From the NCBI GenBank assembly GCA_017456805.1, contig JAFTIQ010000066.1:1-8660 (forward strand): 8,660 bases of DNA. The letters run 5' to 3'. This DNA is from Lentisphaeria bacterium (lineage in GTDB: Bacteria; Verrucomicrobiota; Lentisphaeria; Victivallales; UBA1829). The notes under the pieces are model-generated. The model saw nothing but the letters and a program-made list of their open reading frames with translations, had not been told where the DNA came from and ran no database searches. Positions within the stretch are counted from its first letter, which is position 1, and each line of letters opens with the position of its first letter. The translations under genes were made by a program, and so were the position numbers. Shown here one piece after another: positions 6,509 to 8,660 of the stretch.

Positions 6509-6518
6509 AGAGTATATT
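6491..6518 (+). promoter_or_regulatory. Sigma70-type promoter for the TraR/DksA-lspA-miaA run
   Basis: The -35 TTGAAA (6491-6496), a 16-base spacer and the -10 TATATT (6513-6518) predict a start near 6525 and a leader of about 30 bases before the ATG at 6557. The surrounding 6361-6530 is strongly AT-rich with A- and T-tracts, including A8 at 6470-6477 and T7 at 6526-6532. A TTGACA hexamer also occurs on the minus strand (6440-6435), facing the phosphodiesterase gene, but without a convincing -10. Confidence 0.6.
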
Positions 6519-6556
6519 ATGGGGATTTTTTTAATTACTTCAGAAGGAGGCTCATT

Positions 6557-6982
6557 ATGGCCGGACGAACAAAGCATGTTAAAAACAAGCTGACGAAAGC
6601 AAAAAAACAGATGTATTATGATCTTCTGATGAAATGCCGGGAAGATTTTGTCTCTCAGGTGAAATTTCATGCAGATGAAGCATTATCATCTCCCAAAGAC
6701 TCTGCCGGGGAACGCGCAGGAATGGCAACCCACATGGCAGATTTGGGAAGCGATAATTCCAGACACGATCTGGAACTCGGATTGATGTCTTCCGAATTCA
6801 GTGTTGTGGAAATGATCGAAGAATCTCTCCAGAGACTTCATGACGACGAATTCGGAGTCTGTCTCGACTGCGGCGGATTGATCCCGGAAGCAAGACTTCA
6901 GGCAAAACCCTATGCCAGATACTGCACGGTCTGCAAAAGCAAACGGGAAGAACTGGAAGACCCCTGCAATCGCAGCAGATAA
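6557..6982 (+). CDS. TraR/DksA-family zinc-finger transcription regulator
   Basis: DksA-type proteins reach into the RNA polymerase secondary channel and alter promoter output, often with ppGpp. This 141-residue protein has a basic N-terminus (RTKHVKNKLTKAKK), a helical region likely to form the coiled coil (~15-98), an acidic segment at its probable tip (D62 to D71), and the family zinc finger C102-x2-C105-x17-C123-x2-C126. The classic DksA tip motif D-x2-D-x-A is not present; the tip reads SDNSRHD, so activity at the polymerase may differ from E. coli DksA. The frame extends upstream to 6434, but AAGGAGG at 6544-6550, 6 bases before the ATG at 6557, and the promoter at 6491-6518 set this start. 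lspA begins 6 bases after its stop, and TraR/DksA genes beside lspA are a recurrent arrangement. Confidence 0.92.
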   Translation: MAGRTKHVKNKLTKAKKQMYYDLLMKCREDFVSQVKFHADEALSSPKDSAGERAGMATHMADLGSDNSRHDLELGLMSSEFSVVEMIEESLQRLHDDEFGVCLDCGGLIPEARLQAKPYARYCTVCKSKREELEDPCNRSR

Positions 6983-6988
6983 GACAGT

Positions 6989-7528
6989 ATGAAAGTTCCA
7001 ACGAAACAAGAGCAGATGGAAGTAAGTTCTGAAAAAAAGGTCATTCTGCTCTCCTCCCTGATCGCTGTCCTTTTTTTCATTCTGGATCAGATCACAAAAG
7101 AGATCATCGTCAAATCCATGCGGCTTTATGATTCCATCCCAGTTCTGGACGGTTTTTTCAATATCACCAGTGTCCGGAACCGCGGGGCGGCATGGGGGAT
7201 TTTTGAAGGAAAACAATGGTTTCTCCTTCTGATCGCGCTGGCTGCTATGCTGATCGTTATTTTCTTTTTCAAAAAACTTACCTGCGGATTCAAAGAACGG
7301 ATCTTCGCATTGTTTTTCCTTTGTTCCGGAATCCTCGGAAATTGTACCGACCGGCTTTTCCGGAAAGAGGTTGTGGATTTCCTTGATTTTTACATCGGGA
7401 AACATCACTGGCCCGCGTTTAATGTGGCAGATATCTGTATCTGCGTGGGCGTCGGACTCTTCGTTCTCTCCTCCCTGCTGCGGCCCGAACCGGAAGAGGA
7501 TAAAAAAGGAAAAGCGGAAGAAAAATGA
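6989..7528 (+). CDS. lspA: Lipoprotein signal peptidase (signal peptidase II)
   Basis: LspA is the inner-membrane aspartyl protease that removes signal peptides from diacylglyceryl-modified prolipoproteins. At 179 residues it has the usual size and four hydrophobic segments (roughly 17-36, 77-95, 104-119, 147-164). The signature blocks are DQITK (33-37), FNITSVRNRGAAWGIF (57-72), GNCTDRLFR (117-125) and VVDFLDF with WPAFNVADICICVG. The catalytic aspartates are D121 and D148. The C-terminus is a charged cytoplasmic tail (EEDKKGKAEEK). No clear Shine-Dalgarno precedes the ATG at 6989; it lies 6 bases after the preceding stop, so translation is probably coupled. An ATG at 7016 is a less likely alternative. 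The gene overlaps miaA by 4 bases. Confidence 0.96.
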   Translation: MKVPTKQEQMEVSSEKKVILLSSLIAVLFFILDQITKEIIVKSMRLYDSIPVLDGFFNITSVRNRGAAWGIFEGKQWFLLLIALAAMLIVIFFFKKLTCGFKERIFALFFLCSGILGNCTDRLFRKEVVDFLDFYIGKHHWPAFNVADICICVGVGLFVLSSLLRPEPEEDKKGKAEEK

Positions 7529-8445
7529 TTCGTGTTCCGCTTATTATGGGGGCAACTGCATCCGGAAAATCCGCTCTTGCCCTGGAGCTTGCCCGCAGAA
7601 ATCACGGGGAAATCATCTCCGCAGATTCCATGCAGATTTACCGGGAACTTGACAAAGGAACTGCAAAGCCCTCTCCCGCAGAACTTTCGGAAATCCCTCA
7701 TCACCTCGTAAATATCCTCAACATGTCCGAACGCTCTGATGTGTTCTCCATGGTCAGCCGGATGGAACAGGCGGTGAAAGAGATCCGGTCCCGGGAAAAC
7801 TTGCCCGTCATTGCGGGAGGAACAGGACTTTATCTCCGGGCGTTTCTTTACGGAATGGATGATATGCCGGCGGATCAGGGACTCCGGAAAGAGCTGGATG
7901 AACAGTTTGACTCTCCGGAAGGTCATGAAACATTGAAACGCATCATGGAAAAAGAGTGTCCGGCAGATTTTGCCCGTTGGAAAGAGCACCCACGGAAGCT
8001 GATCCGTGCCCGGGAAGTCTTTCTGCTTTGCGGCAAAGAGATGACTGTTCTGCAAAAGGCATGGAAAGAACGCCCTCCGCGGGAAGATGCGGTTTCATTT
8101 CTGCTTGTCTGGGATCGGGAAGCGTTGAACCGGAGGATTTTTGAGCGTTGCGGAGAGATGCTGGAAAACGGCTGGATCGAAGAAACGGAACGTCTGATGT
8201 CAAAAGGGTTGTTTGAGACTCCGACAGCCTGGCAGGCATTGGGATATTCTCTGATCCGGGATCATCTTCTGGGCAAAATCAAACGTTCAGAGCTCTGTGA
8301 ACGGATTTCCATAGCCACACGTCAATTTGCAAAACGGCAGATGACCTGGTTCACCGGACAGCATCCCGAAGCAATCCGGATCCCCATGCCCTGCTCCATG
8401 GATCAGGCAATTTCAATCATAAAATCAAATACCGGAACCGTGTAA
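7525..8445 (+). CDS. miaA: tRNA dimethylallyltransferase MiaA
   Basis: MiaA adds the dimethylallyl group to N6 of A37 in tRNAs that read UNN codons, helping reading-frame fidelity. The 306-residue protein is full length: P-loop GATASGKS (9-16), ISADSMQIY with D34, S35 and Q37, DKGTAKP (43-49), AGGTGLY (97-103), the helical insertion (~110-185), ERCGEMLENGWIEE (207-220), ALGY (238-241) and the C-terminal TRQFAKRQMTWF (265-276). The insertion domain reads HPRKLIRAREV where many MiaA have HPND followed by RALE, a modest divergence. The ATG overlaps the lspA TGA as ATGA, and GGAAG (7516-7520) lies 4 bases upstream, indicating coupled translation. It closes the plus-strand run. No convincing intrinsic terminator follows before the next promoter. 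Confidence 0.97.
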   Translation: MIRVPLIMGATASGKSALALELARRNHGEIISADSMQIYRELDKGTAKPSPAELSEIPHHLVNILNMSERSDVFSMVSRMEQAVKEIRSRENLPVIAGGTGLYLRAFLYGMDDMPADQGLRKELDEQFDSPEGHETLKRIMEKECPADFARWKEHPRKLIRAREVFLLCGKEMTVLQKAWKERPPREDAVSFLLVWDREALNRRIFERCGEMLENGWIEETERLMSKGLFETPTAWQALGYSLIRDHLLGKIKRSELCERISIATRQFAKRQMTWFTGQHPEAIRIPMPCSMDQAISIIKSNTGTV

Positions 8446-8490
8446 TCCCGGCATGATATCCCTGAATTATGTTTCATTCTCAGACTTTAC

Positions 8491-8518
8491 TTGTATTTTG
8501 TAATTTTTATGCTATATT
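8491..8518 (+). promoter_or_regulatory. Promoter with extended -10 upstream of the repeat-containing gene
   Basis: The -35-like TTGTAT (8491-8496), a 16-base spacer and the -10 TATATT (8513-8518), preceded by TGC (8510-8512), form an extended -10 element. The predicted leader is about 58 bases and holds a small ATTGAT/ATCAAT hairpin (8535-8554) of uncertain meaning. The gap 8446-8582 otherwise shows no gene and no RNA gene. Confidence 0.55.
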
Positions 8519-8582
8519 AAGACGGCTGATTAAGATTGATTATAAGCCATCAATTACGGAACAAAAACACAGGGATTTTTTC

Positions 8583-8660
8583 ATGAAAATATACGCTCCT
8601 GCTGAAACAAAAATTTATGATTTTATCCCCTCTGTTCAGCAAGCAAGCAAGCAAGCAAGC
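8583..8660 (+). CDS. Unidentified protein, 5' end only, with an AAGC tetranucleotide repeat in its coding sequence
   Basis: Only 26 codons are visible. The ATG at 8583 is preceded by AGGGA (8571-8575) with a 7-base spacer and by a good promoter, so this is a likely real start. The product begins MKIYAPAETKIYDF, which I do not recognise. From codon 19 onward the frame enters the tetranucleotide repeat and reads Q-A-S-K over and over, because four bases per unit give a 12-base coding period. All three frames of an AAGC repeat use the same four codons and contain no stop, so loss or gain of a unit would shift the frame downstream. There is no signal peptide in the visible part. The window ends inside the repeat, so the gene's fate beyond it is unknown. 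Confidence 0.55.
   Translation, partial: MKIYAPAETKIYDFIPSVQQASKQAS
8638..8660 (+). repeat. Tetranucleotide simple sequence repeat (AAGC)n, truncated by the window end
   Basis: Twenty-three bases read AGC followed by five perfect AAGC units, with no mismatch up to the last base. The unit is equivalent to GCAA/CAAG, one of the units used by phase-variable loci in Haemophilus influenzae. The true length is unknown. Confidence 0.85.

Noticed and set aside
6434..6556. N-terminal extension of the TraR/DksA-family protein by 41 residues
   Set aside because: The extension covers the promoter and inverted repeat, while a strong AAGGAGG lies just ahead of the ATG at 6557.
8446..8490. Terminator after miaA
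   Set aside because: Only a weak, interrupted CTGAAT/ATTCTCAG pairing is visible, with no T-run at the right place.

Overview
The window looks like a piece of a strictly anaerobic, fermentative bacterium of moderate G+C content. The best guess is the Lentisphaerota/PVC side of the tree (Victivallis-like gut bacteria). That guess rests on an FGE-sulfatase-fold paralogue carrying a diversified-looking tail, an [FeFe]-hydrogenase maturase, and the style of the TraR/DksA-lspA-miaA cluster. It is an inference from protein style, not a placement. No rRNA, tRNA, transposase or CRISPR array was seen.

Layout. (1) Positions 1-523: the 3' end of a plus-strand FGE-sulfatase-fold gene whose last ~100 bases look like the variable region of a diversity-generating retroelement (DGR) target. 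A G-rich intergenic segment follows, with a 42-bp direct repeat in two copies (each with a CCGGC-AGA-GCCGG palindrome), a 9-bp tandem array that fits the G-quadruplex pattern, and runs of 7 and 9 G. (2) Positions 524-6312: a tight minus-strand run transcribed in the order glycerophosphodiester phosphodiesterase, hydF, a HypF-family protein, uvrC, with gaps of 7-16 bases. (3) Positions 6313-6556: a divergent AT-rich control region with a good promoter for the right-hand genes and a long bulged inverted repeat over its -35 box. (4) Positions 6557-8445: a plus-strand run of a TraR/DksA-family regulator, lspA and miaA (lspA and miaA overlap by 4 bases). (5) Positions 8446-8660: a promoter with an extended -10 and the start of an unidentified gene, which enters a tetranucleotide AAGC repeat inside its coding sequence and runs off the end of the window.

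How it fits together. HydF implies [FeFe]-hydrogenase and hydrogen metabolism. The adjacent HypF-family protein keeps the full four-part HypF architecture, but signature residues are replaced at every active site, so it should not be read as evidence for [NiFe]-hydrogenase maturation. UvrC is also unusual: it keeps both nuclease centres but lacks about 120 residues between them. The two ends of the window carry sequence suggestive of rapid variation: targeted adenine mutagenesis on the left and slipped-strand phase variation on the right. These two regions, plus the HypF-like protein, are the parts most worth following up.
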